A DNA stretch of 64,000 nt from assembly GCF_048544455.1 (NCBI RefSeq), contig NC_133536.1, forward strand, positions 23,748,152 through 23,812,151, in the 5' to 3' direction. This DNA is from Silene latifolia (lineage: Eukaryota > Streptophyta > Magnoliopsida > Caryophyllales > Caryophyllaceae). The position numbers and the translations under genes were made by a program. The notes under the pieces were generated by a model, which saw only the letters and a list, made by a program, of their open reading frames with translations, was not told the origin of the DNA and did not search any database. Positions 46,528-60,696 of this stretch are shown piece by piece (positions within the stretch are counted from its first letter, which is position 1; the number at the start of each line of letters is the position of its first letter).

Positions 46528-47293
46528 GGAGGTGTTTGGTTCGCGCGTGGGTATGGGTTTGGAATCAGGAATCATACCCGGGTGGTATGGGTTTGGAACT
46601 TGATTCCACATACCATGTGTTTGTTTCAATTTTAGGTGGAATGAGATCGAACTTCATGAAAGTTGAAAAAATCTAAAATATAACATTAAAAATATTTATT
46701 TTTGATACTAAAAAATCATGAAAATGAAGAGCTGATCAAATAAATGAAAAAAAAATCATTTGAAAAGTTCCATTTAAGGTTTTTTCATGTTTTTACTTGA
46801 TACACATGGGTATCAATCTCATAACCACCTCCCTCCTGGGTATGAGAGCATCCGCAAAGGTGGGGAGGTGCCTCCCCATATGTCCTCTCTCTCCTTATAT
46901 GGGGCTCCTCATTGTTGCACAAAGCTCCCCAACATTTGGGGTTCCACTGTTTTTAGAGGAGCTCCCCAAAAAAAAAAGTAAGGTAATTTGTGTTACTTTT
47001 GGGGAGGTTCCCAAATTTTTGTGTGTGAATTGGGGAACCCCATTGTTGCATAGATGTAATTATGAAATGGGAAGGGTAAATGAAAAAGTTAGTGGAAAAT
47101 GAGGTGGACGAATAAGAAAAGGAAAGAGAAAATATGAGGAGCCTCACCTTTGCGGATGCTCTGAGAAACCCATACCTCATGGGTTTGAGGTATGGGTATG
47201 AAACCTCTATTTTTGCCAAACAAACACTTGGTATGAGTTTGGCTCATTCCAAACCCATTCCTCATACCTTTATGAGTTGAACCAAACACCTCC
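46528..47293. mobile_element. Tourist-like (PIF/Harbinger) MITE with nested MITE
   Basis: It has perfect 15-bp inverted repeats GGAGGTGTTTGGTTC / GAACCAAACACCTCC with TTA on both sides (46525-46527 and 47294-47296). The interior repeats GGGTATGGGTTTGGAAT motifs. A GAGCATCCGC-family MITE (46846-47161) is inserted in it. Confidence 0.85.
46846..47161. mobile_element. GAGCATCCGC-family MITE
   Basis: The ends GAGCATCCGCAAAGGTG and CACCTTTGCGGATGCTC are perfect inverted repeats. The flanks are TGA on both sides (46843-46845 and 47162-47164). It is a close relative of 28360-28684. Confidence 0.8.
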
Positions 47294-47309
47294 TTATTAT
47301 TATTATTAT

Positions 47310-47530
47310 TTTATTTTATTTTTTGATGACGAGGGGGTTGAGTTCCCCCGGGCCCATGCATTCCCGCACCACCACATAGACCGTGTAAGCCACCCCTAAG
47401 GGGGCTGTAGTGGATCAGTGGCCAAGTGATCATCGCCCCAACTGATAGTCGAACTTAACAAAGCGGACAACTCTTACATCGGCAGTGACGTATCACGTAT
47501 GGTACGGTGATTAAAGTCCGTCGCCATTGA
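47310..47530 (-). mobile_element. SINE-like repeat upstream of GST copy 3
   Basis: On the minus strand it runs from CGTACCATACGTGATACGTC through GGGGGAACTCAACCCCCTCG to an A-rich tail. A part recurs at about 22950-23000 on the plus strand. Pol III boxes are not obvious, so the class is tentative. Confidence 0.5.
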
Positions 47531-47639
47531 AAGTGTGTGTATATATATATGCACCTCTCTAACACAACATTATAATCACACAACACAATTACACAAAATC
47601 ATCCAAACAAAAACACATTTCTTCAATAATTCACATCAA

Positions 47640-48781
47640 ATGGCAGAGGGAAATTGTGAGGTGAAATTGTTAGGAGCATGGCCAAGTCCATTTGCAATGA
47701 GGCCAAGAATTGCACTAAACTTGAAATCTATTGAATATGATTTCATTGTAGAAGTAGAAACTATGTTCCCCAAAAGTGAGCTTTTGCTTAAATCGAACCC
47801 GGTTCACAAGAAAATCCCGGTTCTGTTTCATAATGACAAGCCTGTTTGTGAATCTAATGTGACTGTTCAGTACATTGATGAAGCTTTCTCATCTGGGCTG
47901 TCCATTCTCCCCTCCGATCCCTACGATCGCTCCGTCCATCGTTTCTGGGCTACTTATGTTGATGACAAGGTACTTTTGTTTTTTGTTTGTGCATATAAGT
48001 TTTACTAATTTGTTATCGAGAGACCATTTTTCTGTACCCTTCTGTGTTGTCATAGACGGTCTTTATTTGTCGTAATTTGTTATTGGTCATTATTAATACA
48101 GACTATTTTAGATTATTTAGTTTAACATAGTACTAATTTTGTTATCAAGAGACCATTTTTCCTCGAGTTTCAACTTTCAAGTAACTCTAAACTCAAAAGT
48201 CATGGGACTATGGGAGTGCTCATATATTTTGTATCAGTAACTATTTTGTGAGACAGTATCACACTCTTTTATTAATTAATAACAATATATGAATGAATTT
48301 TTATAGAAAAAGGACTTTCTCACGTTGAAGACCATCTTATTCTAGAATTTATGATTTTGTATTACGTATATTAATGAGCATAATAATTAAATTGTTTGGA
48401 TTACAGTGGTTCCCAGCTTTGATAACAACAATCAAAGCCGGAACACCAGAAGCAAAGGCAACAGCCTTTGAGCAACTCAAAGAAGGGACCATCCTACTTG
48501 AGGAGGCATTTTTGAAACTAAGCAATGGGAAGCCTTTTTTCGGAGGTGACAAAATCGGGTATATCGACATTGCCTTTGGTAGCGTCCTTGGTTGGGTCCG
48601 AGTGTCGGAGAGGAAAAACAATGTCAAACTGCTCGATGAGGGAATCAGTCCTTCTCTTGTAGCTTGGGCTGACAAGTTTTGTGCCGATGAATCTGTTAAG
48701 GATGTTATGCAGGATACTGATGAGCTTGTTGAGTTTGTTAATACCATGTTGGCTAAGATTAAGCCACCCTCTTCCACTTAG
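47640..48781 (+). CDS. Tau-class glutathione S-transferase, copy 3
   Basis: Exon 1 is 47640-47969 and exon 2 is 48407-48781, with a 437-bp intron exactly as long as in copy 2; the product has 234 residues, two more than the paralogues (VEVETMF against VETMF). Ser16 (WPSPF), ESN, GYIDIAFGS with the N-capping Asp and the C-terminal SST are present, so it looks fully competent. An in-frame ATG further upstream (47535) would add 35 residues rich in His and Thr. I reject it, because the paralogues start at MxEGNCEVK and the upstream part is leader sequence. TATA-like TATATATATATGC is at about 47540-47552. Confidence 0.92.
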
Positions 48782-50342
48782 ATTTATCAATCCTTAGTGG
48801 TGATGGTATTATTCTTAATGATCCTCTGTCTTATTTTGTGTCGTATCTGTATTAGTTACTTTTCGATTTCAGTATATGAGTTTCATATATCTTTTTCTTT
48901 CTAGTAGAAGATTGTACTTCCAATTTGTTGCGACTTTGTTCCTTTTTTTCGTCATATGTTGTTGTATTTGTTACTCCGTAATAAAAAAGATCGTCATCAA
49001 TTTGGAACTTTGGTTTGATACTAGTTCGTTGCATGAATTATTTGATTTTGTGTTGTTATATAGGTTTGCTCCTCTCAATCTTAGCCAAAACGTACATTTA
49101 GTTACTCCGTATTTAGTTCGACTAGGTGTTGACATTCTACATTGACTTGGTTTGGAGAAACTCGAGAGTTGAAATTCGAATTGAGTTAAAATTTGATGGA
49201 GTCGCCATGGAATTTTATGGGGGTTCGAACATATATTGAAACCCACTTTGCCCTCTAGAGTCTAGACAATAAATCTCAAAGCAATTTTGACATATAATGC
49301 TTGAAGCCCTTGGGGTTCGTCCCTTGCATTCTACATCTAGAATGTCTCCCGTGACCCTAAATTTCGGACCTTCGGAAGCTAAAGATTTTGAGTGATGGAT
49401 GAGGGTACGTTTCCAGAATATTTTTTGTAATACGTTACAGTTCTGGTAATTTTTGTTTGCTTTGTTACTTAATGATACAATTATTAGTTGAATAGATTAC
49501 TTAATCGGTAGAATGAGAAGAAATAATCAATACATTAGATCTATTAAATTTTGGCTAATATATAAATTTTCAATGGAAAGATAATCACTTTAGCAATCTG
49601 AAGTTCCTCCTTAGTCCTTACTCCTTACATCTTCAACTAGGTCTTTACATCACGACGCTCGTTCAACTTGGTTAACTCCGAATCAAAGAAGGCCGTTCAA
49701 ATCTACATTAACTCACTCAAAAGTCAAAACAACTCATAAAAGAGTACGGAAAAAGTGGTATCTTAATAACATAATGAAAGATACCACTAATCTCCGTAGG
49801 AGCAATACATCGTGCATCACGACTCTCATAATCAACCTGGCTTGCTTCCGTATCAAAGAAAGCGAATTGGCGTATTTTGGTGAACCTATTAATATAACAA
49901 CATACTCCATTAATCACGACATTTTATTTTTAGGCATACTTCAGTCAACTGCATGCCATCTTACATAAATGAGTACATGTTTGTGCAAAACCCAACTTAT
50001 ACAAGCATTTGTAAGTACTCATAAATTCATAATACACCGTAAGCAATTTGAAGGCTGACAATTACGTTATGAAGTTCACAGTCATCAAAACTAAACATCC
50101 AACCCAAAAGTCATCGATTTCACTCCAGCAAAAATTGAAAATGCTGAAGATTCCCAAAAGGGATCAATGTACACAAATATGTTCTGAAATAATCGCTATC
50201 TAATCAAGAGTTCCATTTAATCGCCTCTTGACATGGTGAATTTATTTGACAAACAAATTTTGAATGTTCATGAAACAAAATTCGGATCAAAGTCCTCCTT
50301 TGATCTCTACTACACAAAAGATGAATCGATGTGTTGCATTGA
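48782..50342. other. Spacer between GST copy 3 and cytochrome c
   Basis: Non-coding duplicate of 36764-38396, with AATAAAAAAGATCGTC as a possible polyadenylation signal. The short frames on both strands carry no recognisable protein. Confidence 0.6.
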
Positions 50343-53230
<2,888 letters not shown>

Positions 53231-53555
53231 TCAATTCTGTTGGCCTTGTGTGATTCTCTCTTTTTCTTTCTCTGTGTTTTTTTTTTTTCGTTGGGGGGTG
53301 TGCAATGTGAATGAAGCAAGGCTTTTGAAGTTGGGGAAAAGTTGAGGGACTCTTGGTTTCTTGGAAGAGAGGAAAGCGTGTGTGTTCCTCACGATTTTCT
53401 ACCAAATCTACCCTACGCCACCTTTTTTAGACCGTTGATTCGGTGTTAAAGCCTAATTAATTTAAGTTGATACGTGTCTAGTGACTTAATGTAATGCACC
53501 AATACGTGGTCTATTTCGTTATCGGTCAATCTAAAAGACACTCTCATAATAATAA
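53231..53555 (-). promoter_or_regulatory. 5' leader and promoter region of cytochrome c
   Basis: On the minus strand an AAAAGAAAGAGA-rich leader lies just upstream of the ATG. No certain TATA box. The minus frame 53184-53405 overlaps the exon in another frame and is not a gene. Confidence 0.4.
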
Positions 53556-53755
53556 TAAATTTACACAAATTCTTGTTTGTGACGGCACATATCCGTCACT
53601 CTTGAGTGACGGATACCATTTTAGCTCACAAAGTACCCACTTTTTCTCTCTCTGCAACACTGTTCATGTGGTCCCCTTTCTTCACTAACCCATTTTGTTA
53701 TCATTTTAACTCACAAAATATCCGCCACAAATGGTAACCCGTTACAAGGGAGACC
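53556..53755. mobile_element. MITE, GTGACGG family
   Basis: AATTCTTGTTTGTGACGGCA at the left and CCCGTTACAAGGGAGACCAA at the right, with an inner ATATCCGTCAC / GTGACGGAT hairpin near the left. Confidence 0.55.
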
Positions 53756-54016
53756 AATTGATAAATTTATTAATTATTTACTAAACTTGTTGGTGTAATT
53801 ATTCACTAATATACTAATTTTTCTTTTGAACGCACTATTACACTAAATTACGGATAAAAGTCGAATCCCTAACATTATACCTGAAATAAAAATAAGTGTG
53901 AATCAGGTTCTGATAAAATAAGTACTCTTTCGTACCAAAAAAGTAAAATAAATTAAGTACTCTTAAAATGGGTACTAAAGTGTTAGTCAAGAATTGATTA
54001 GAGGCAACCAATGCAT

Positions 54017-54215
54017 GATCAAGCTGAGCACGTTTATCGAGAAGCAAATAAGGGTGTTGATTTATTAGCTAACCTACATATTTAGAATTTTTTTAATGAG
54101 TTGTATCTCATTCTTCGGGAGGACATATTTGCAATTGATATTCCCGGTATAATAGTTAGTACTATAGTTTATTTTTGTGGCGTGTCCCCTCATTTACACC
54201 AAAAAAATTAAAATA
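54017..54215 (+). mobile_element. LINE 3' end (RNase H tail)
   Basis: The plus translation from 54017 reads DQAEHVYREANKGVDLLANL, the strongly conserved H-x-x-R-E-x-N...D-x-L-A-N end of plant LINE RNase H. An A-rich tail is at about 54208-54225. Only the last 25 or so residues of the domain remain. Confidence 0.7.
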
Positions 54216-54258
54216 AAATGGGTACTACAGTAAAGATTCACTTAAATCCCACTATCTT

Positions 54259-55599
54259 TGTAACACCCCCTCATACCAAGGTACCTTACCAAGGACTACC
54301 CTAGCATGAGAGGCTGTTACTATCTCGGTTGCCCGAGGTTAGTATATCAAAAGCAACAATCCAAAATAACTTTATTAAAGTATAAAGAGAGTTTAACGAT
54401 TACATAATCTCAGACCAACCAAAATAAAAATGTAAGGAACTCAATACAACTAAAATCAGAGACAGCTAAACTCGTAACAGCGGAAGCTAGACTCGAAGTG
54501 ATGACTCCCCATGACTGTCCTATAGCTAAACATCTGCATTACCTGTCATAATCTGCTCACCATCCCCGAATGGATCACCGCAGGTTTTACAAAACAACAA
54601 CACGGGGTCAGTACCGTTCAATCAAGGTGAGACAAACAAACAATGGAACCGGCCGATCATCCTCCACAGTAACTGACTACACACTGAAGTGTGTAGCCCT
54701 GCCGGATTACCCATCGCAACAGGTAATCCACTCCGCCGGTGGAGGACCGCAGCCCATCCCCACCTAAGTCTCGCTCATCAACGAGCGATAACCCTGTCCC
54801 TTAATGTGCGCATCCCCTCCCATGACGGGTTCCATGGAGGGCGAACTAGGGTGTGAAACCACTCCTGCAAGTGACTCCACCACAATCAACACAACACCAC
54901 AGCATCACAGCTGTCACAACACCACAACCGTCACAACACAACCACATCACCACCGTCACCACAACACCCATACTCCGATGATCAGCAGATAACAACAGTT
55001 ACAACACAAACACAATCTTAAATCAATTAACAGTAACTGAGTAGGGAAATCCTACCTTTTCGCAATTCGCTTACGCTGCAATCAACCATACAAATGCATA
55101 ACAAATACCACATCGTCATCTACAACAACAATTACATAATTCCAATCACTAACTGCAAAACCCCATTTCCCCCAATTCATGATTAAAGGCAAACCCTAGA
55201 ATTAATCATCAACAAACATGGGAATAAAGACTTACCGAGGAAAGGATGAAGGATTGAATGCGATTGCTAAGATTGTCCATACATACACAGAGGAGAGATT
55301 GGGAGTGATTAGAGCATCGTAGGTTTGATTAGGTTTGTAAATGGTGTTTTAGAAACTGATTATCGAATTATATAATCTCTAATTACTCCCGAATCAAACC
55401 GCTGAAATATTACTCGCCAGACCGGATAGTCAGTCGAGTATAGAGTATACTCGGCCGAGTATCCTCTACTCGGTCGAGTATTCATCATACTCGGCCGAGT
55501 GTTCCTCGGCAGTAGCCAAACAGACTCCACGATACACACTACTCGACCGAGTAGGCCATACTCGGTCGAGTACCAGCCTATAAAATTCGTAGTATTACA
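54259..55599 (-). mobile_element. Chromovirus-like Ty3/gypsy LTR
   Basis: On the minus strand it begins TGTAATACTACGAATTTTAT and ends GGGGGTGTTACA, i.e. TG...CA. Just upstream on that strand lies a purine tract AAGGGGGGAAGAC, so this is the 3' LTR of an element on the minus strand. The early part carries five palindromes ACTCGGYCGAGT. The element is a fossil with a decayed body. Confidence 0.7.
55449..55571. repeat. Cluster of five ACTCGGYCGAGT palindromes in the LTR
   Basis: Twelve-base palindromic units are at 55449-55460, 55468-55479, 55489-55500, 55541-55552 (ACTCGACCGAGT) and 55560-55571. A sixth copy lies in the related LTR fragment at 34883-34894. Confidence 0.9.
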
Positions 55600-58500
55600 G
55601 TCTTCCCCCCTTAAAAAGAACTTCGTCTCCGAAGTTCCAACCCAACCTATAAAACATGAACACCTAACACTAACTCTACCAACCACGCTTACTAGATAAC
55701 ATATCCTCTCGATATTGACTCCATAATAATATCGAATAACCACAATATAATATCGCTAACCTTGTCTCACTTCCATAACACTCACTAGCAACTCAATACC
55801 AAGACAATCCACAAAATAAGATCAACCATCAAAACGGAATGTTACATTCTACCATCCTTAAAATGAACTTCGTCCTCGAAGTTTACTCACACACATAAAC
55901 ATCCTCACACACAATCCATTACTCACACTCCTAAACATCATACTACTAGGAGCACTGCCATTACCTGTAATAAAATCGACCATCACACAAATCCATCCTT
56001 ATTCTATACCAACACTCAAACTTCCAATTGCAACCTGTATGACCATCAAACTCGCTTGTCGCATCCTACTCCTCTTAAGATAAATGTTACGTCCTCGTAA
56101 CTCATTAATACTAGGTCCTTTGATATACCTCCCATAATCCTCATTACTACCGCATGACAACGATAACCCACTATAACCTCAACACATACAACCATTCCTA
56201 TATCCAAGACTCTCTTTCTTTAACAGTTCTCGTGCCTCAATTATTCGTTACTCCCATAACATATATCATAAAATTCTCAGTATAACCACTACTCCATCTC
56301 TTCTACATTACCACAACACTGTTGGAAAATGTGTCCTCAACAATAGTGCGATCACATGATTTAATATCATAATTAAATTTCATATTAAGAATACGTGAGG
56401 GATGATTTATTATATAATCAACTGATCGTCATTAATCAGTAATGATTGGCTTACTAGAGTTTGACATTACTGTCGTGTGACGGTGGTGGTCAGTTGATCC
56501 CTTAAGGTCACACCTAAAGGACAATTCCCTTAATGGATAAATTGATTAATTGTATGACGATACAAGGTAATCAATTCCTTAAAAGTGAACAATTTACTTG
56601 TGAGAGAGAATATTGATATCTTATTGTAATGGGATTAAATAAGATTTATTTTAGTGATAAAAATACTTTATTACTAAAATTGTTTATTGTTTGAGAAACA
56701 ATAGAGATTAGAATGAAAGGTTAATTATAAATACAAGATGTTGTGAATTATAATGTTATGACCCATTTTATTTAAATGATCAAGTTTCACTAAACAATTT
56801 GTTATATGTAATTTAATTAATTTGTAAAATGATATTTATGTGATAAATATGCATTAAATTAATTAATAACATGTAAAAGACTACATGTGACATATTGTGT
56901 GACAAATGACAAATTGACAAAAATAAAATGGTAGTCCATTTTATGGTGTATGGACCGAAATGTAGGGTGTGTACATGGGTTGTGATTATTTTATATTATG
57001 TGAAATATAAATAATTGTACCTACCCTAATATAGCCTTACACACCTAAGTTATTGATAAGAGAAAAAGGGAAAGGAGATTCCATCTTTTGTTTTGTTCTC
57101 CTTGACCCCTCCCACCGGTTTTCCACTTCTCTTTATAGAGAATTTTGGTCTCTTATTATACTACCAATTCATTGACATCTCATACATGCAAATATACTCC
57201 TTCTCTCTAGTTTTCTCTAAATAAGTTTGAGATTCACAAGCATTTGTTCATTCATTTCTAATATCACAATAAGATTACTAGTGTAGTAATAATTATAATA
57301 TTAGAATCATTTTAAGGATACTAGTATAATAATCTAGTTAATTAGTATACTAATTTAAGGGTAAGTCTTGGGTGCAATCTAAGGAGGATTTATATACTTG
57401 GGATCTTGGAGGATCATCCATCACATTAAGCTCAAGAACAAGTGAAGGAAGGTGACCTTACTTGTGCCCTATATTTTGAACCATATAGTAATGTAAGGGA
57501 CACTGTTTTTCTTATCAATCTTTCATTTTGTTATGCATGCACTAGATCTAAAGAACGTATAATTAAGAAGTTAATTAGTTCACTATTAGAGGAGTCTAAT
57601 AATAGGTATATGAATCTAACAAACACGACATACTTCTATATACGTATACACTCATCTCCACAATCTTATCTCACAATCCTCAAGTGTTACACATACTTAC
57701 ATTAGCTTCTCAAGTTTATCTCTTTTATTACCACAAAACTCACCCTTAACTTGACATGACACTAAGTTCCAAAACTCCGTACTCACTGCCCCAATAGAAG
57801 GTGCGAAACCACATGCACTTCCAGTTCAATACCACACATGCTCCACAATTCTCTTGTCACCACTATGTCCACCAATGCCTCATCTAAAACAAAATCAAAA
57901 GTACTCCAACAACACCTCACCACTGTGTCCCATTAACAGTTTATTACTATACCATAACAACAATAGAACCATACCCAACTCTCTTTCCTATCATACTCTA
58001 TAAAAACCAACATAACCATACTCATGCCGACACTGGCAAGAAACATCGGGAAACAAAACAACGGTTTAGATGCCCCGACCGACACTGACAAGAACTAGCA
58101 GTAAACAAACAACGATCTATGACAACACGAAAATATATACTCCTATCACAACACGAATTACCGTGCACAGTGCACAACAACCACATCGATAGCTATCACA
58201 ACTTTTACAATCTCATAACACTGACTCAACACAACTTCCTTGACCACAAGACTTTCTTAAAACTGCTCTACCAGATCACGGCGTATCATATTAGACAGAG
58301 ATCACAAATACCAACCTTATGGATATTATCCATACCATGACTCTTGAGGCCGGAACCTCACACCATTACTTACAGATATCATACATACACATATAAGTAT
58401 AACATATGACGCGGAACACACATATAACGACTCGTAACTATCACGCCATACCATTACTCGTGAGGCCAGGACCTCACACAAAGTTTTACACACCTCATGG

Positions 58501-59062
58501 ACCCATAATCGAATTTAAGTAGCCAATCCTGATCACGTAAGTTACCACTTGACAATGAATACCTCTCATCCGGACTTAACTCAGGTGCCCTTCATAACAT
58601 ATCCTCCCATACACACAATTATCACCCCTCCGGCAAATGTAGCCATAACATCAGTACCCAACTTTCAGCGAACACCTCATATATCCACTTCTTATACTTC
58701 CTCACAACCAAACATACTAATCACCTCCACAAAATCAACCTCATTAGAACAACTAACTTCCCTAAAGTAACATCATCCTCAACCACTAGTGACACTACTA
58801 TGACACCAACATCCTTCATGTGACTACTCTCTTAATATCACTTATTAATATAACAATCCATTTCCTCTCTTTGGTTATCATCCCAAATATCGAACATCCA
58901 ATCCATCAACAAAACATACCTCAACATTATTCCCAATTCTATCATTTATCATATCGTTACCTAACTCTCCACCAAAATTTCAGATCGTGCAAACACTCTA
59001 CAAGCTTCTTATTCCCTTAATACTTCGAAACTCACGGCTAACATGTCGTCCTGCTCTCATAT
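55600..59062 (-). mobile_element. Decayed internal region of the gypsy element, with solo LTR inside
   Basis: Just past the LTR a CTTCGTCTCCGAAGTT-like block and a second similar one (CTTCGTCCTCGAAGTT at about 55868) resemble the 3' end of chromovirus bodies. The remainder is CA-rich with no recognisable pol domain. A copia solo LTR (56320-57621) splits it and a CACTA element limits it at 59063. Confidence 0.45.
56320..57621 (+). mobile_element. Solo LTR, Ty1/copia-like, 5-bp duplication
   Basis: It begins TGTTGGAAAATGTGTCC and ends GAATCTAACA, and both flanks are AACAC (56315-56319 and 57622-57626). No internal region is present, so it is a solo LTR. The orientation follows the TGTTGG start. 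The duplication is exact, which suggests a moderate age. Confidence 0.75.
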
Positions 59063-59079
59063 CACTACTACATATGCAG

Positions 59080-59452
59080 TCTATAACAACGGGTAAAAAC
59101 CGTTGTAAAAACAAAAAGCGGACGTTGTTAAAGCGGCCGTTGTAAAAGGTATTTACAACGGTTAGGTTATTTACTTAAACCGTTGTCGAAAATATTCACC
59201 ACGGTTAAACGCCGTTGTTGTTGCGTGTAAGCCGTTGTGGAAAGTGTTTCAAAAATTTGGTGGGAATAATATAACAACGGTTATCATATGAATAACCGTT
59301 GTTGTAACTTTCCCACCAAAATTGTGAAGACTTTTAACAACGGGTATATGCTAAAAACCCGTTGTTGATAGTAATAACAACGGGTGATATAAATATAACC
59401 GTTGTTGAAAGTATTAACAACGGGTAATTTAAATATAACCGTTGTTATTGTT
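59080..59452. repeat. CACTA subterminal repeats (ACAACGG)
   Basis: More than a dozen ACAACGGGT / ACCGTTGT motifs in both orientations, often as paired hairpins such as ACAACGGTTATC...ATAACCGTTGTT. These are the probable binding sites of the element's transposase partner. Confidence 0.85.
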
Positions 59453-59819
59453 GAACCTTTTTTTTTTTAAAAATTACTGTAATTCCATTACAGTCCAAAC
59501 CTGTAACAATACATACTGTAACAGCAGAAGCACTATATACTGCAACATTATTCAGCCATTTCAACAACAGCATCCACATCTAATAATAAGATCAAGAAAA
59601 TAAGACAACACCAGCATGCATGCATACTTCATATCTACAGGATTTACTACGCCATGCAAATTTGGGAATCTTTATTTAACGATGACCATTGGTTCTATTG
59701 GCTTTTTAAAGCTACCAAAAGCTAAAGACATACAACACATCTCAAACTTGCTATAAATTCAGAAAAGAGGCATCCCATTAGCTCCCCACAACTCACAAAT
59801 AAATTAAACCATCAAATTA

Positions 59820-60304
59820 CTGGTCTGAAAATGACTCAAAATGTTGGTCGTCCATATCACTGTGTCCTGATGAATGCGCCAGGCCACATGGATATAGACA
59901 ATGGAAAATTTGCTGCCAAGAGCTTTTATCCTTTGAGGAATAAGCTTATTGAGCTGGGATACTCGGTCAGCAAAGTTAAGCCACAATAGGGGCCATGGGG
60001 ATTCAAAGGGAGTCTACTCATTCAGTTTGGAACATCACCTTCACATGCAGAATCAGCATTTAAGCTTGACATGATGTTTCAACTCAGAGGCCATGGCAGG
60101 AACGACTGGAATGCTCCGAATAGGTCAACACTCGAACCATACCTCTGGGTAGCGACAGAGCCGGATGCTGAGCTTCTGAAGAATACCGTGGACTATGTCC
60201 AAGTGCCGTATGCGACCATCATTGATGGGCAGCAGTCGGCCAGGTCAGAAAGCGTCGATGCCTACAACCAGGTTGTGGTTGTTTTCCAAGCAATGTACCC
60301 CTAA
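59820..60304 (+). pseudogene. XS domain-like fragment (SGS3/FDM family) inside the CACTA
   Basis: The plus frame runs DNGKFAAKSFYPLRNKLIEL, GYSVSKVKP, GPWGFKGSLLIQFGTSPSHA, FKLDMMFQLRGHGRNDWN and LEPYLWVATEPDAE. The order and spacing fit the XS domain of SGS3 and FDM/IDN2 proteins (pattern DGR-x-G-x-S..LRD...GF-x-P-x-R-V-x-P, then G-x-x-G-x-x-V-x-F, then GHGRKDW and LYAWVA). Those proteins bind double-stranded RNA in silencing. One in-frame TAG follows KVKPQ, and zinc-finger and coiled-coil parts are absent. It is most likely a captured host fragment. Confidence 0.5.
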
Positions 60305-60696
60305 AACCCCTACAAAATGTGTCCGTGTCTACAACCAGATTGTGGCTGAAACTTCCAAGCAACGTCGTGTGTTATTTGTTGAGTGTCAAACTGTGTGTGT
60401 CTGTATCCGCCTATCATAAGCAGTGTCGTGGGCCTGTATGAAAAGGCAACTTAAATAAAGATAATGTGTAACCCTGTGGTCTTGTAAGATTTCCAGTACG
60501 TTTGTATTAAATATGTAGTTCCTTCTACTAATCTGTTCAGTGGAGATAGTTATTTAAAAAAAAAAAAAAACTAAAAGGAAGATATATATAAATTTAAAAA
60601 ATAAAAATAAAAATAAAAGCTACTATTTCATTATAAGATACAGTGGGTAGATCATATGAAAACGGAGGAAGTAATAACTTTACATTATGGACCATC
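60305..60696. other. Non-coding part between XS fragment and transposase
   Basis: It contains A-rich stretches and, at about 60645-60675, one end of a Stowaway MITE (GATCATATGAAAACGGAGGA). No gene. Confidence 0.5.

Noticed and set aside
47535-47639. Upstream in-frame ATG giving GST copy 3 a 35-residue extension
   Set aside because: The extension is encoded by leader sequence shared with the other copies, where it is not in frame with a start codon; the paralogues fix the start at 47640.
57442-57705. 87-codon frame
   Set aside because: It lies mostly in the solo copia LTR and crosses its edge.
58119-59020. Series of short Thr/Ser/His-rich frames
   Set aside because: CA-rich decayed retroelement sequence; composition alone keeps the frames open.
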